From assembly GCA_002502215.1 (NCBI GenBank), contig DAPT01000094.1:1-26576 (forward strand): a stretch of DNA of 26,576 nt. The letters are read 5' to 3'. Position numbers and translations under genes: made by a program. Below are positions 13,808 to 22,094 of this stretch, piece by piece (positions within the stretch are counted from its first letter, which is position 1; each line of letters begins with the position of its first letter). This DNA is from Euryarchaeota archaeon UBA124 (GTDB lineage: Archaea > Thermoplasmatota > Poseidoniia > Poseidoniales > Poseidoniaceae). The notes beneath the pieces are model-generated. The model searched no databases. It was not told the DNA's origin and saw only the letters and a program-made list of their open reading frames with translations.

Positions 13808-16616
13808 AGAAGAGAACCCTGAGACTGATGAAATTGTTGAGACAGGGACGGTATTGAATCGCTCACTCAACGATGAAATGAAAACATCCTACATCAATTA
13901 CGCTATGTCTGTAATTATCGGACGTGCATTGCCCGATGCTCGCGATGGCCTCAAACCGGTCCATCGACGCGTGCTGTATGGCATGCATGAAGGCGGACAC
14001 ACAGCCGATAAAAAATTCAGTAAATCTGCACGTTCGGTTGGGGAAGTCATGGGTAAGTACCATCCGCATGGTGATCAGTCAATTTACGATACCATGGTTC
14101 GAATGGCTCAAGAATTCTCCCTTCGTTACCCATTGGTGGACGGGCAGGGAAATTTTGGGTCAATCGACGGTGACCCTCCAGCCGCTATGCGATATACTGA
14201 GAGTCGTCTGGACCGAATCTCCAAACACATGCTGGAAGACATTGAGAAAAAGACGGTTGATTTCCAACCGAACTTTGATGATTCTGAAATGGAGCCAACC
14301 GTTCTTCCTGCACGACTTCCTAACCTGCTTCTCAATGGGTCAGACGGTATCGCTGTGGGAATGGCAACTCGCATCCCTCCTCAGAACCTGACTGAAGTCG
14401 CCGGAGCCATTGAACTCCATGTTCAACGTATTTTGGAAGAGGGTGATGAGAACAACGGAAAGCCACAAGTCACCATCGATGAGTACATGCAGCACATCAA
14501 GGGGCCTGATTTCCCAACAGGGGCAACAATTCATGGAATTGATGGAATCATCGACATGTATACCACTGGGAAAGGACGTTTCCACGTGCGCTCACGCTGT
14601 GACGTGATTGATGATTCGACAGGAAAGCGCATTATCGTTCATGAAATCCCATACCAAGTAAAGAAATCAGACATGCTTGTTCACATTGCCGACCTTGTTA
14701 CCAAAGGTTCTGTTATCGGTATACGAGACATTCGTGATGAATCTTCAAAGGAAGGGATTCGTGTTGTTATCGAAGTCAAAAACAACGCAGACCCTCATGC
14801 GGTCCTGAACCAGTTGTTCAAATCGAGTCGTTTACAGGAATCGTATTCGGCCAATATGATGGGCATCCTCGATGGACGACCTGTCTTGTTGACCCTTCCA
14901 ACAATGCTTCACACATACGTTGAGCACAGAGAATCTGTCATTGAGCGCCGTGCTAAGTTTGAATTGGAAAAAGCCGAAGCGCGTGCTCATATTCTCCAAG
15001 GTTTGGTCAAGGCACAGGACCGCATTGATGACGTCATTGCAGTTGGAAAGGCAAGCTCCAGTCGTGAACAATTCGAATCTGTTCTGCAAGGGAATGAAAC
15101 GATGCCTGGTATTGCAGCCTTTGACTTCACTGAACCACAAGCCAAGGCCATTGCCGAACGACGGTTGTACCAATTAAGCAGACTCGATGTCGAGAAAGTG
15201 CAAAACGACTACGATGAATTGATGATTAAGATTGCAGATTTGCAAGACATCATCGGTTCTCGTACGCGTCGATTAAACATCCTGATGGAAGAACTCAATC
15301 AAATGGTTGAGCGTCATGGTGATGAACGACGCTCTGAGATCAACATGATGCCACTTTCAATGGATCGAGAAGACTTGATTGAGGAACGAGCAATCGCTAT
15401 CACGCTCACCGATGACAATTACATCCGTCATGTTCCAGTTGAAACCTTCCGTATTCAAAACCGAGGTGGAAAAGGACTGAAGGGTGTTGCGACGAAAGAC
15501 GAAGATTCTCCACAGTCAATCATCACCTGCTTCAGCAAAGATCGGTTGCTGATTTTCACCGATTTAGGACGTGTCTACGGGCTCAAAGCTTGGGAAATAC
15601 CGCAAGGTAGTCGACACAGTCGAGGAACACACATCAGAAATCTGCTCGAAAACCTGCAAGATGATGAGAACATTGTCAGTATTCTTCCGATATCGAAGGA
15701 ATTGGTCGATGACGTGACGGAGAGGTGCCTCAAAGTCAAACTTGAGGAAGGCGAAAAGCGGCCTCCTTCGGGATATTTCCTGCTCTTTGCAACGAAATTA
15801 GGACTGATTAAGAAAACGGATTTACACGAATATGTTCGAATCAACCGAAATGGAAAATACGCTCTTCGGTTTAAGCTTGAGAACGATTCATTGGTCAATG
15901 TCCAGCAAAGTGTGGATAGCGATGATGTGGTCATGATCTCAACAACCGGTTATGCCAGCCGCTTCAAATGCGATGCGATTCGGACCTCCGGTCGCGTATC
16001 TGGTGGCGTTTATGGCATCAAGGTTGCAGAACGCAAGGGTTCCGGTGGAGGTTTTGTCGCAGGGATGCTTGCGATGAGTGATTATGACTCACAAATCCTG
16101 ACGATATCCAAGTATGGCATGGCGAAGCGAAGTCGGTTGGGTACTGCGGAACGGATTCCAGACCTCGATAAGGACGGCAATGAACGGTTCGATGACGACG
16201 GTAACCGGAAGATGATGACCGATGGATACCGCTCGACCAACCCTGGGGCGAAAGGTGTTCGTACAATGAAGTTGGATGAAGAAGTTGCTGACGAACTTGT
16301 TAGTGTTCGCAGGATCCCTGATATGAGCGACAATTTGTTTGTATTAACCAAAAAAGGCATGATGATACGATTAGCGGTTGACCAGACAAAAGAAACCTCA
16401 GGGAAGTCAACCAAAGGTACCCGAATTATGGAATTACGGTCAAAGAACAAGCAATCACATGATGATGAAATTATTTTCACGGCACGCTTGCCTGCAGAGC
16501 TCATCGAGGAAGACGAGTTCGATGCGATGGATACGGATGGCGACGGCGTTGTTTCACGCGAGGAATTTGAAACTGCACAGGCTGCAAAATCCGATTCAAA
16601 CTCCGAAGAAGAATGA
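13797..16616 (+). CDS. gyrA: DNA gyrase subunit A with C-terminal EF-hand loop
   Basis: The product has 939 residues from a TTG start, against 875 in E. coli. It cuts and rejoins DNA with GyrB. The breakage domain has YAMSVIIGRALPDARDGLKP, then HRRVLYGM, and AMRYTESRL with catalytic Tyr133. The C-terminal beta-pinwheel carries the GyrA-box QNRGGKG (554-560), needed for DNA wrapping, which argues for true gyrase rather than topoisomerase IV. Residues 912-923 (DTDGDGVVSREE) are a canonical EF-hand calcium loop in an acidic tail that ends the protein. A second DxDxDG loop (DLDKDGNERFDD, 789-800) lies inside the pinwheel. The gene overlaps gyrB and is followed 78 bases later by an acyltransferase gene on the same strand. 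Reading frame and motifs are intact. Confidence 0.96.
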   Translation: MTSEEENPETDEIVETGTVLNRSLNDEMKTSYINYAMSVIIGRALPDARDGLKPVHRRVLYGMHEGGHTADKKFSKSARSVGEVMGKYHPHGDQSIYDTMVRMAQEFSLRYPLVDGQGNFGSIDGDPPAAMRYTESRLDRISKHMLEDIEKKTVDFQPNFDDSEMEPTVLPARLPNLLLNGSDGIAVGMATRIPPQNLTEVAGAIELHVQRILEEGDENNGKPQVTIDEYMQHIKGPDFPTGATIHGIDGIIDMYTTGKGRFHVRSRCDVIDDSTGKRIIVHEIPYQVKKSDMLVHIADLVTKGSVIGIRDIRDESSKEGIRVVIEVKNNADPHAVLNQLFKSSRLQESYSANMMGILDGRPVLLTLPTMLHTYVEHRESVIERRAKFELEKAEARAHILQGLVKAQDRIDDVIAVGKASSSREQFESVLQGNETMPGIAAFDFTEPQAKAIAERRLYQLSRLDVEKVQNDYDELMIKIADLQDIIGSRTRRLNILMEELNQMVERHGDERRSEINMMPLSMDREDLIEERAIAITLTDDNYIRHVPVETFRIQNRGGKGLKGVATKDEDSPQSIITCFSKDRLLIFTDLGRVYGLKAWEIPQGSRHSRGTHIRNLLENLQDDENIVSILPISKELVDDVTERCLKVKLEEGEKRPPSGYFLLFATKLGLIKKTDLHEYVRINRNGKYALRFKLENDSLVNVQQSVDSDDVVMISTTGYASRFKCDAIRTSGRVSGGVYGIKVAERKGSGGGFVAGMLAMSDYDSQILTISKYGMAKRSRLGTAERIPDLDKDGNERFDDDGNRKMMTDGYRSTNPGAKGVRTMKLDEEVADELVSVRRIPDMSDNLFVLTKKGMMIRLAVDQTKETSGKSTKGTRIMELRSKNKQSHDDEIIFTARLPAELIEEDEFDAMDTDGDGVVSREEFETAQAAKSDSNSEEE

Positions 16617-16694
16617 AACGTTCCAATCGACGAGTTCAAACATGATTCATGTCTGGTAGGTATGTGCGGGGGATTTCCTCGTGGGTGAATTGTT

Positions 16695-17951
16695 ATGGAT
16701 GAGCGTTCATTGATTTACGATTGGAATACCATTGAGTACGAGTTTAATCGAAACTCAAACAATCATCCACACGGTGTTTGGTTTGATGATGAAACCTTGC
16801 GCGATGGTCTTCAGAGCCCTTCAGCTCGAAACCCAACCATTGATCAAAAAATTGAATTGATCGATTACATGGAAAAACTTGGAATTCAGAAGGTCGATCT
16901 AGGACTTCCGGGTGCTGGACCCCTCCATGTTGACCACATCGATGCAATGCTCTCGCACATAACCGAAAACGACTACAACATCCGACCCGGTGCCGCAGTC
17001 CGGACACTGATGCAAGACATTGAACCACTCGTTGAACTCCAACAAAAGCATGGAATCCAAATTCAAGCCTCTGCATTCCTCGGAACCAGCCCAATTCGTC
17101 AATACGCAGAAGGGTGGACCATGGAAAAGCTTCTCTCAACAATGGAAAAAGCGGTTTCTTTTGCGGTAGAAAACGATGTTCCAGTCATGTTTGTCACAGA
17201 AGATACGACTCGCTCAAACCCAGAAGACATCAAGAACATCTATCAGCGAGCTATGGAACTTGGTGTGCGACGTATTTGTGTTTGTGACACATGCGGGCAC
17301 GTAACTCCGAACGGCGTCAAGAAATTACTTGCCTTCATCGATGAAGAAGTCATCAAGGACGGAGGTTACAATCGTCGTGACATTGAAGTGAACTGGCATG
17401 GCCACCAAGACCGCGGATTGGGGGTTGCAAACAACATTGCAGCGGTTGAAGTTGGGGCTGACGTGGTCCACGGAACTGCCTTGGGCCTCGGAGAGCGTGC
17501 AGGCAATGCGCCACTCGATCAGACCCTCGTGAATCTCAAACTCATGGGTGCAATCGACAATGATCTTTCGGTACTTGGTGAATACATGCAAAAAGCCCAC
17601 GAGTACACTGAAGTTCCACTTCCAAGAAATTACCCTGTATTCGGACAAGATGCTTTTGAAACCGGTACCGGAGTGCATGCTTCTGCAGTCATCAAGGCCA
17701 TGAAGAAAGGTAATCACTGGCTCGCGGACCGTGTTTATTCGGGTGTTCCTGCCGGAGAATTTGGACTCGAACAAGTTATTCGAATCGGTCACATGGCCGG
17801 TCGCTCAAACATCATCTGGTGGCTTCAGCAGCGAAATTATGAGGTTACAGATGACCTTGTTGCGCATCTTTTCGATGTAGCAAAATCACAACGAAGATTG
17901 ATGGAAGATTCCGAGGTTGTTGAAGCAATTGAAGCGTTCAACGGCCAATGA
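16695..17951 (+). CDS. Acyl-CoA condensing enzyme of the 2-isopropylmalate / homocitrate synthase group (DRE-TIM)
   Basis: The product has 418 residues. It has the HMGL-like TIM barrel: FDDETLRDGLQSPS (Arg36, Asp37) at the first strand, CVCDTCGHVTPNGV, NWHGHQDRGLGVANN with metal ligands His235 and His237, and GTALGLGERAGNAPLD. The E-T-L-R-D-G motif separates it from HMG-CoA lyase and points to enzymes that condense acetyl-CoA with a 2-oxoacid (2-isopropylmalate, homocitrate, citramalate or Re-citrate synthase). The C-terminal LeuA regulatory domain is absent; residues 300-418 hold only the helical subdomain (NYPVFGQDAFETGTGVHASA). H-x-H followed by Q-D-R rather than the usual N-D leaves substrate choice open. 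GGGTGA lies six bases before the ATG. It is convergent with the next gene, five bases away. Confidence 0.85.
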   Translation: MDERSLIYDWNTIEYEFNRNSNNHPHGVWFDDETLRDGLQSPSARNPTIDQKIELIDYMEKLGIQKVDLGLPGAGPLHVDHIDAMLSHITENDYNIRPGAAVRTLMQDIEPLVELQQKHGIQIQASAFLGTSPIRQYAEGWTMEKLLSTMEKAVSFAVENDVPVMFVTEDTTRSNPEDIKNIYQRAMELGVRRICVCDTCGHVTPNGVKKLLAFIDEEVIKDGGYNRRDIEVNWHGHQDRGLGVANNIAAVEVGADVVHGTALGLGERAGNAPLDQTLVNLKLMGAIDNDLSVLGEYMQKAHEYTEVPLPRNYPVFGQDAFETGTGVHASAVIKAMKKGNHWLADRVYSGVPAGEFGLEQVIRIGHMAGRSNIIWWLQQRNYEVTDDLVAHLFDVAKSQRRLMEDSEVVEAIEAFNGQ

Positions 17952-17956
17952 ATCAC

Positions 17957-19036
17957 TCATTCTTCCTCAACATCGTTCGCCATCATCATGGCTATCGGTT
18001 GAGTTTTCTTGTTTTCATCGAGGATTAATCTCACGATGATGATCATTGGAGCACCGATGATTGCACCGGCGATTCCCCATACTTGAGAAAAAAGCATCAC
18101 TGTCAATAACAGAACGAACGGAGAAATGCCTATTTTTGATCCGGATAGATTTGGTTCTATCAATGAACCAAACACCTGCTGATTTCCGATAAGCAGAGCA
18201 ACCATGAGCAAAGCAAATTCCAAATCAAGCCAGATAAATCCGATGATGACGGGTGGGATCGTTGCAAAGAGAGCACCTAAAATTGGAATGAAATCCAACA
18301 AAAAGCACAGAATACCAAACAAAAACCATCCAGGAATACCGAAACCGTAGAGAATAATGGCCATGACAAAAGCTTGTCCTGCACTGCATGTTACCTTTGA
18401 GACAACATAAGCCTTGATCGATTCCGTTGATTCACTAACGATCCTCTTCGCTCTCGGATACGAGTTTGGAAATGCTGCCCCGAATCTTTTTGCAATTGTG
18501 TGCTCTTCTAATACGATGAACAGCAGGAAAATCAAAACAGTAATCATTGTGCCAAAGAATCCACCAAGTGTGCCTAAGATTCCTAGTACAAACGCTTCGA
18601 TGTTGCTCGGTGATGCAACACTGGCAAGAAGCTCAGTATCTGAAAAAATGACCTCGAGTCCATAAAGATTCGAGTCTGCTAAATTCGCTCTTTTTTCTTC
18701 AAATTTATCTGTTATATACGGGACCTCTTCAATGAACTTTGAGAGATTGTCGTACAAAAACAGCGATGTGAAGTAGACAGTGACCATGAAAGTCAAAAGA
18801 ACTGTGGCATAAGATACAAACCGATTTCCCACCTTGTTGTAAATGAATTGTTCAGGTGGTTTAATCATGAAATAGAGCAAGATTGCAACAGCCAGTGGCA
18901 TCAAAATGGATTTCAGGTGAATTAAGGATAAGTATACCACTAAACCCACGATGGCAACACTTGCTGCGGTGGTTCTTTTCGAATCAATTCCGACCTTGGA
19001 AAGCTCTTCCATGCTCCAATCCATGCTTTTGTTCAT
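17957..19036 (-). CDS. AI-2E family (PerM/UPF0118) membrane transporter
   Basis: The product has 359 residues, normal for the family. It has about seven or eight membrane segments, beginning with TTAASVAIVGLVVYLSLIHL near residue 24. A more hydrophilic section (about 95-150) follows the early helices. The C-terminal signature GSLIEPNLSGSKIGISPFVL, then VWGIAGAIIGAPM, is diagnostic for the AI-2E/PerM family. Before it, FLLDFIPILGALFATIPPVI is the other conserved stretch. Members export autoinducer-2, act as sodium/proton antiporters or have unknown cargo; the substrate here cannot be read from sequence. The N-terminus is cytoplasmic and amphipathic, and the tail ends in Glu residues. It diverges from a multi-pass membrane protein across a 261-base region with two hairpins. 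CATTAAAC about 37 bases upstream may be its TATA box. Confidence 0.88.
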   Translation of the reverse strand: MNKSMDWSMEELSKVGIDSKRTTAASVAIVGLVVYLSLIHLKSILMPLAVAILLYFMIKPPEQFIYNKVGNRFVSYATVLLTFMVTVYFTSLFLYDNLSKFIEEVPYITDKFEEKRANLADSNLYGLEVIFSDTELLASVASPSNIEAFVLGILGTLGGFFGTMITVLIFLLFIVLEEHTIAKRFGAAFPNSYPRAKRIVSESTESIKAYVVSKVTCSAGQAFVMAIILYGFGIPGWFLFGILCFLLDFIPILGALFATIPPVIIGFIWLDLEFALLMVALLIGNQQVFGSLIEPNLSGSKIGISPFVLLLTVMLFSQVWGIAGAIIGAPMIIIVRLILDENKKTQPIAMMMANDVEEE

Positions 19037-19090
19037 CTAAGGTTTGCCCCGATTCAATTATCAATATCCTTGTTTAATGATACGGGCTGG

Positions 19091-19140
19091 TTTGCAAAGC
19101 CTACCACCCTGGCCTGCCGGTTCAACGGTAGCATTGCAAA
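19091..19140. repeat. Long interrupted inverted repeat in a divergent intergenic region
   Basis: TTTGCAAAGCCTACC (19091-19105) pairs with GGTAGCATTGCAAA (19127-19140) over TTTGCAA, GC and TACC with small mismatches, around a 21-base G/C-rich loop. It lies between the transporter (start 19036) and the next plus gene (19298). It could be an operator, a small structured RNA or a leader element. I could not fold it as a tRNA. Confidence 0.45.
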
Positions 19141-19249
19141 AGACCAATGGAACTTGTTGCACGGCGAATTATAGGAGCCAAAATCAAGTCAATCGGGGAT
19201 TGGTTTATCTTAAGAATACATCTAGACACGAACAGCAAGTGTTTGGAAA

Positions 19250-19266
19250 GGGTTGTAGAACAACCC
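19250..19266. promoter_or_regulatory. Perfect 7-bp hairpin in the leader of the TerB-like membrane protein gene
   Basis: GGGTTGT, AGA, ACAACCC forms a perfect stem with a three-base loop, 31 bases before ATG 19298. GGTTTATCTTAAG at 19202-19214 could be the TATA region, which would place the hairpin in the mRNA leader. A role as operator or leader structure is inferred. Confidence 0.4.
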
Positions 19267-19297
19267 AAATGGTAACAATAAGCGAGGATGGCAAATT

Positions 19298-20698
19298 ATG
19301 AGTTATTTCATCCGCTTGTTAGCAAATCTTAACGAGAATACAATGGTAAATTTGGCCTTTCCACACTTACTTGCATTCCTTGGGTTGTTGACTTTCGGGA
19401 TGATGATGTATCTCTCAGTCCTCATCTTCAGAGCAGATCCAAAAAACCCAAAAAATCGGTTTTTATCTTTCATCCTTGCATTCGAGGGTTTTGGAGCAGG
19501 AGCTCTGAACTTTTTTGGGATTTTCCCATTCCCGGTCGAATACTTGGATTTCTTGTACTCTGTTCGATACGTTAGTGGGTCGACTGGAATGATCCGATTA
19601 ATCTTCTACGTCTGCATTATTTTCATTTATTCGAACAACAATGCTTTCGGGTCGGTTCGCAGGCTTTTTGCCTCAAGATCACTTTGGTTATCACCAGTTA
19701 TCGGATTCATCATTTTCGTTTCGACAGTTTTCGTTCTCGGAGGGGAGGTGTCAGCACTCGGAGACATGTATGCCTTGGAGTGCAATGACACTGGAGAGGG
19801 AAAAAACGTGTCCTATGGCGATAGCGATTTTATGTTCAATACAACATGCCCTGCATCGCTGGAACCTGTGTACCCATTGACAATTACAAAAATTGGGATT
19901 GGAACGATTCAACCAATCCTCGTCCCGGTAACTGCTCTCGCCCTTTTGTTTTCGACAATATATCTCTATCGAATTGATGTCGATGATCTGGATGAGACTT
20001 CCGCATTCGATGCGAAGGAGCTCCGAGCAATTCGATTTGGATTCCTGACAAAACTGATTTTTTCCGTCGGAGCTACCGTCTTAATTATTTTAGCAAACAG
20101 TTTGGTTAACAGCGGAGAATTGCAGGGCAGCGACATTATTCAGGACGATTTGTTCTTCAGTGTATTCCAATCAACGACGCTGTTCATGAACATATTCGGT
20201 TCATTCATGATGGGTGTGTTCTTCGCATACGCTATCCTCAAGCAGGACGTATTGGGCATTGATGAGCAATTACGCAGAACATTTACTGGAACGATTTTCG
20301 CTAGCCTAGGGGCCTTCTTGTTCATCGCAGGTACGGAAGTAATGGAGAGTGCGACAGGAGTTGGCTGGGTTGGTGCAGTTGGTATGGGTACCATTCTGGT
20401 TGCAACAAGAAAACCCATCCTGTCTTCGATATCCGCAATTTCAAATCGTTTGCTACCCGAAGTTCATACCAAAGACGAGACTGCGTATCTTGAATTGTAT
20501 AAATTGGCGATAGAGGATGGGAAAATCACACAAAAAGAACGAACAATGCTCATGATGCAAGCGAAGGTCTACGGGCTTCCAGACAAGCGTATAGAGCATC
20601 TTGAGACTTGGTACAAAGACAACATTGCATCGGACGATGTCGATCATGAACATCGTTCATTGTTCGAAAATAAAGATAATCAAAGCAATGAAGGTTAA
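19298..20698 (+). CDS. Multi-pass membrane protein with C-terminal TerB-like helical domain
   Basis: The product has 466 residues. About eight hydrophobic segments span residues 20-375, with a loop near 150-195 carrying two cysteines and N-x-S/T sequons, probably outside. The arrangement of helices and the phrase FAYAILKQDVLGIDEQLRRTFTGTIFASLGAFLF recall the 7TM sensor region found before histidine kinases, where A-I-x-K-x-x-L leads out of the last helix, but no kinase follows. Residues about 386-440 (AYLELYKLAIEDGKITQKER, then LMMQAKVYGLPDKRIEHLETWY) match the helical pattern of TerB-like domains: acidic E-D-G-x-I-T-x-x-E, then L-x-L and I-x-x-L-E. The function is unknown; signalling or membrane-stress sensing is possible. 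GAGGATG lies seven bases before the ATG. Confidence 0.65.
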   Translation: MSYFIRLLANLNENTMVNLAFPHLLAFLGLLTFGMMMYLSVLIFRADPKNPKNRFLSFILAFEGFGAGALNFFGIFPFPVEYLDFLYSVRYVSGSTGMIRLIFYVCIIFIYSNNNAFGSVRRLFASRSLWLSPVIGFIIFVSTVFVLGGEVSALGDMYALECNDTGEGKNVSYGDSDFMFNTTCPASLEPVYPLTITKIGIGTIQPILVPVTALALLFSTIYLYRIDVDDLDETSAFDAKELRAIRFGFLTKLIFSVGATVLIILANSLVNSGELQGSDIIQDDLFFSVFQSTTLFMNIFGSFMMGVFFAYAILKQDVLGIDEQLRRTFTGTIFASLGAFLFIAGTEVMESATGVGWVGAVGMGTILVATRKPILSSISAISNRLLPEVHTKDETAYLELYKLAIEDGKITQKERTMLMMQAKVYGLPDKRIEHLETWYKDNIASDDVDHEHRSLFENKDNQSNEG

Positions 20699-20720
20699 TA
20701 TCCTACCCTAGTTGGATATT
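20697..20720 (+). terminator. Stem-loop at the end of the TerB-like protein gene, candidate terminator
   Basis: AATATCC (20697-20703) and GGATATT (20714-20720) form a 7-bp stem with a 10-base loop overlapping the stop codon, followed by a moderately T-rich stretch (GGTTTAGATCCTTTCTT). It lies between convergent genes, where a terminator is expected. The stem is AT-rich and weak. Confidence 0.35.
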
Positions 20721-20771
20721 GGTTTAGATCCTTTCTTACTGAGTGGGAAAGTTAATCCGAACATTCAGTGT

Positions 20772-22079
20772 TCAGGCTTCTTCTTCGGAGTCGCCTTCAC
20801 TGTTCACTTCTTCCAGGGTGGCTTCGAGCCAACCACTGTCGACACTGCCTCCATCCCATTCACCGCGAACCTCGACCTCAATTTCTTCCTCTTCTCTCCA
20901 TACTGGTTCATCGAGCGATCCGTGAGTGATGAATCGTCCAAAACCATCGACCTGCTCTTCGAGGAGGGACATGTGTTTCGATATCGGCAGGAAATGGCCA
21001 ACAGGCATACCTGCAGCAACGAACGGGTTGGTCGCAATGCAAATCATCAACCCGTCCTCGGGAGCTAAGATATCGACAGAAAGGCCTGGTGTGGCTGGAT
21101 CTGAAATACGCGCAACAACATCACCTTCTTTCATGATTGAACCACTATCAACGAACAAGTCTAGCAATCCACCCTCGCCTGCTCGCAACCATTTTGAGCC
21201 ACTGGCAAGCATTCGAAATCGTGGCCGATGTGGTCTTCCTGGGACCATTTTTAATTTCTTTAGGACGTTCATGACTCCATGAACAGCAACTTTGACAGAT
21301 GCTTGGTCTAACCAATTTGCACCACCTCCCTCGTAGGTAATTGCAGGAATGTCTTCCAAATTTGCGTGATTACGAAGCGAGCCCTTTGGGGGTTTTGAGT
21401 CGAGGAGTATTTCGATACCGAATGCCTTTGCAAGGATATTTGAGCCTGCATGAGCGAGGTCTACACGAAGTTGCGGCATGTTTGAACGACCTCTTCCTGC
21501 ACTATGTAAGTCAATGATTGCATCTGAATCCTCCACCAGATATTTCCAAACTTGAGCAGCAACTCTCCGTGTGGATGAGCCTTTGGAATTGCCGGGGAAA
21601 TTACGATTCAAGTCTCGTCCGTCGGGGAAGTATCGTGATTTCGATCGATATCCCGGCATGTTGACCACTGGAACAATACGAATTGTTCCTGCAAGTGTTT
21701 CAGGATCGAGAACCTTTTCAGGATCTGTAAATGCTGTACTGAGGAGATGGGTGCAGGCCGATGGACCTGTGAGTTCATCGCCATGCATACCTCCGAGTAT
21801 GGTAATGGTTGGACCAGGGCGCCTCCCATGGATGACGGTTACAGATGTCGACCATGGATCGCCTATGCTTACCTCAAGTAGGGGTAAATCAATCGTGCGA
21901 ATTGTACCTCGCTTCACCAATTTCCGATAAAATCTGTAGTCGCTCCATTCAGCGTTTCTATCCCATTCGGTTCGGTCCTCAATCTGGTGCTCAGCGAGCG
22001 CCTTTTCGATGGCTTTACGCCGTGTTCGAGAAAGCTCATGAGCGATTCGAACGGGCTTGCGCTTTGTTTTGCGAGCCAT
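20772..22079 (-). CDS. Succinylglutamate desuccinylase/aspartoacylase-type zinc deacylase
   Basis: The product has 435 residues, longer than the usual 300-350. The M14-type zinc site is intact: LGGMHGDELTG (His99, Glu102) and IIDLHSAG (His192), with DGRDLNRNFPG (151-163) for substrate binding and TYEGGGAN (Glu250) as the likely catalytic base. The family removes acyl groups from amino acids such as N-acetylaspartate or N-succinylglutamate; the substrate here is unknown. The first 60 residues are an extra Arg/Lys-rich helical extension (MARKTKRKPVRIAHELSRTR). The C-terminal part (VDILAPEDGLMICIATNPFV, then AAGMPVGHFLPI) is the usual small beta domain, ending in an acidic tail. A strong GGGAGGG site lies six bases before the ATG. 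It is the last gene of an operon with tpiA and a nucleotidyltransferase, 15 bases from tpiA. Confidence 0.87.
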   Translation of the reverse strand: MARKTKRKPVRIAHELSRTRRKAIEKALAEHQIEDRTEWDRNAEWSDYRFYRKLVKRGTIRTIDLPLLEVSIGDPWSTSVTVIHGRRPGPTITILGGMHGDELTGPSACTHLLSTAFTDPEKVLDPETLAGTIRIVPVVNMPGYRSKSRYFPDGRDLNRNFPGNSKGSSTRRVAAQVWKYLVEDSDAIIDLHSAGRGRSNMPQLRVDLAHAGSNILAKAFGIEILLDSKPPKGSLRNHANLEDIPAITYEGGGANWLDQASVKVAVHGVMNVLKKLKMVPGRPHRPRFRMLASGSKWLRAGEGGLLDLFVDSGSIMKEGDVVARISDPATPGLSVDILAPEDGLMICIATNPFVAAGMPVGHFLPISKHMSLLEEQVDGFGRFITHGSLDEPVWREEEEIEVEVRGEWDGGSVDSGWLEATLEEVNSEGDSEEEA

Positions 22080-22085
22080 AATATT

Positions 22086-22092
22086 CCCTCCC
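22086..22092 (-). promoter_or_regulatory. Shine-Dalgarno site of the deacylase gene
   Basis: On the minus strand GGGAGGG lies six bases before ATG 22079, in the short gap after the tpiA stop. It fixes the start and thus supports the basic N-terminal extension as real protein. Confidence 0.6.
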
Positions 22093-22094
22093 GC

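Noticed and set aside
13505..13870. Minus-strand open frame over the gyrB-gyrA junction
   Set aside because: Antisense to conserved gyrase motifs with no independent support.
16082..16639. Minus-strand open frame of 185 residues opposite gyrA
   Set aside because: Ser-rich mirror of a strongly conserved gyrA coding region; no ribosome site or domain.
19081..19140. Possible tRNA, because of GGTTCAA near a TTTGCAAA stretch
   Set aside because: No seven-base acceptor stem, no D-arm and no correct T-stem can be formed; only the long inverted repeat holds.
20759..20773. GAACATTCAGTGTTC resembles the palindrome at 604-624 (shared TCAGTGTTC)
   Set aside because: It lies at the 3' end of the deacylase gene between convergent genes, not in a promoter, and has only five paired bases per side.
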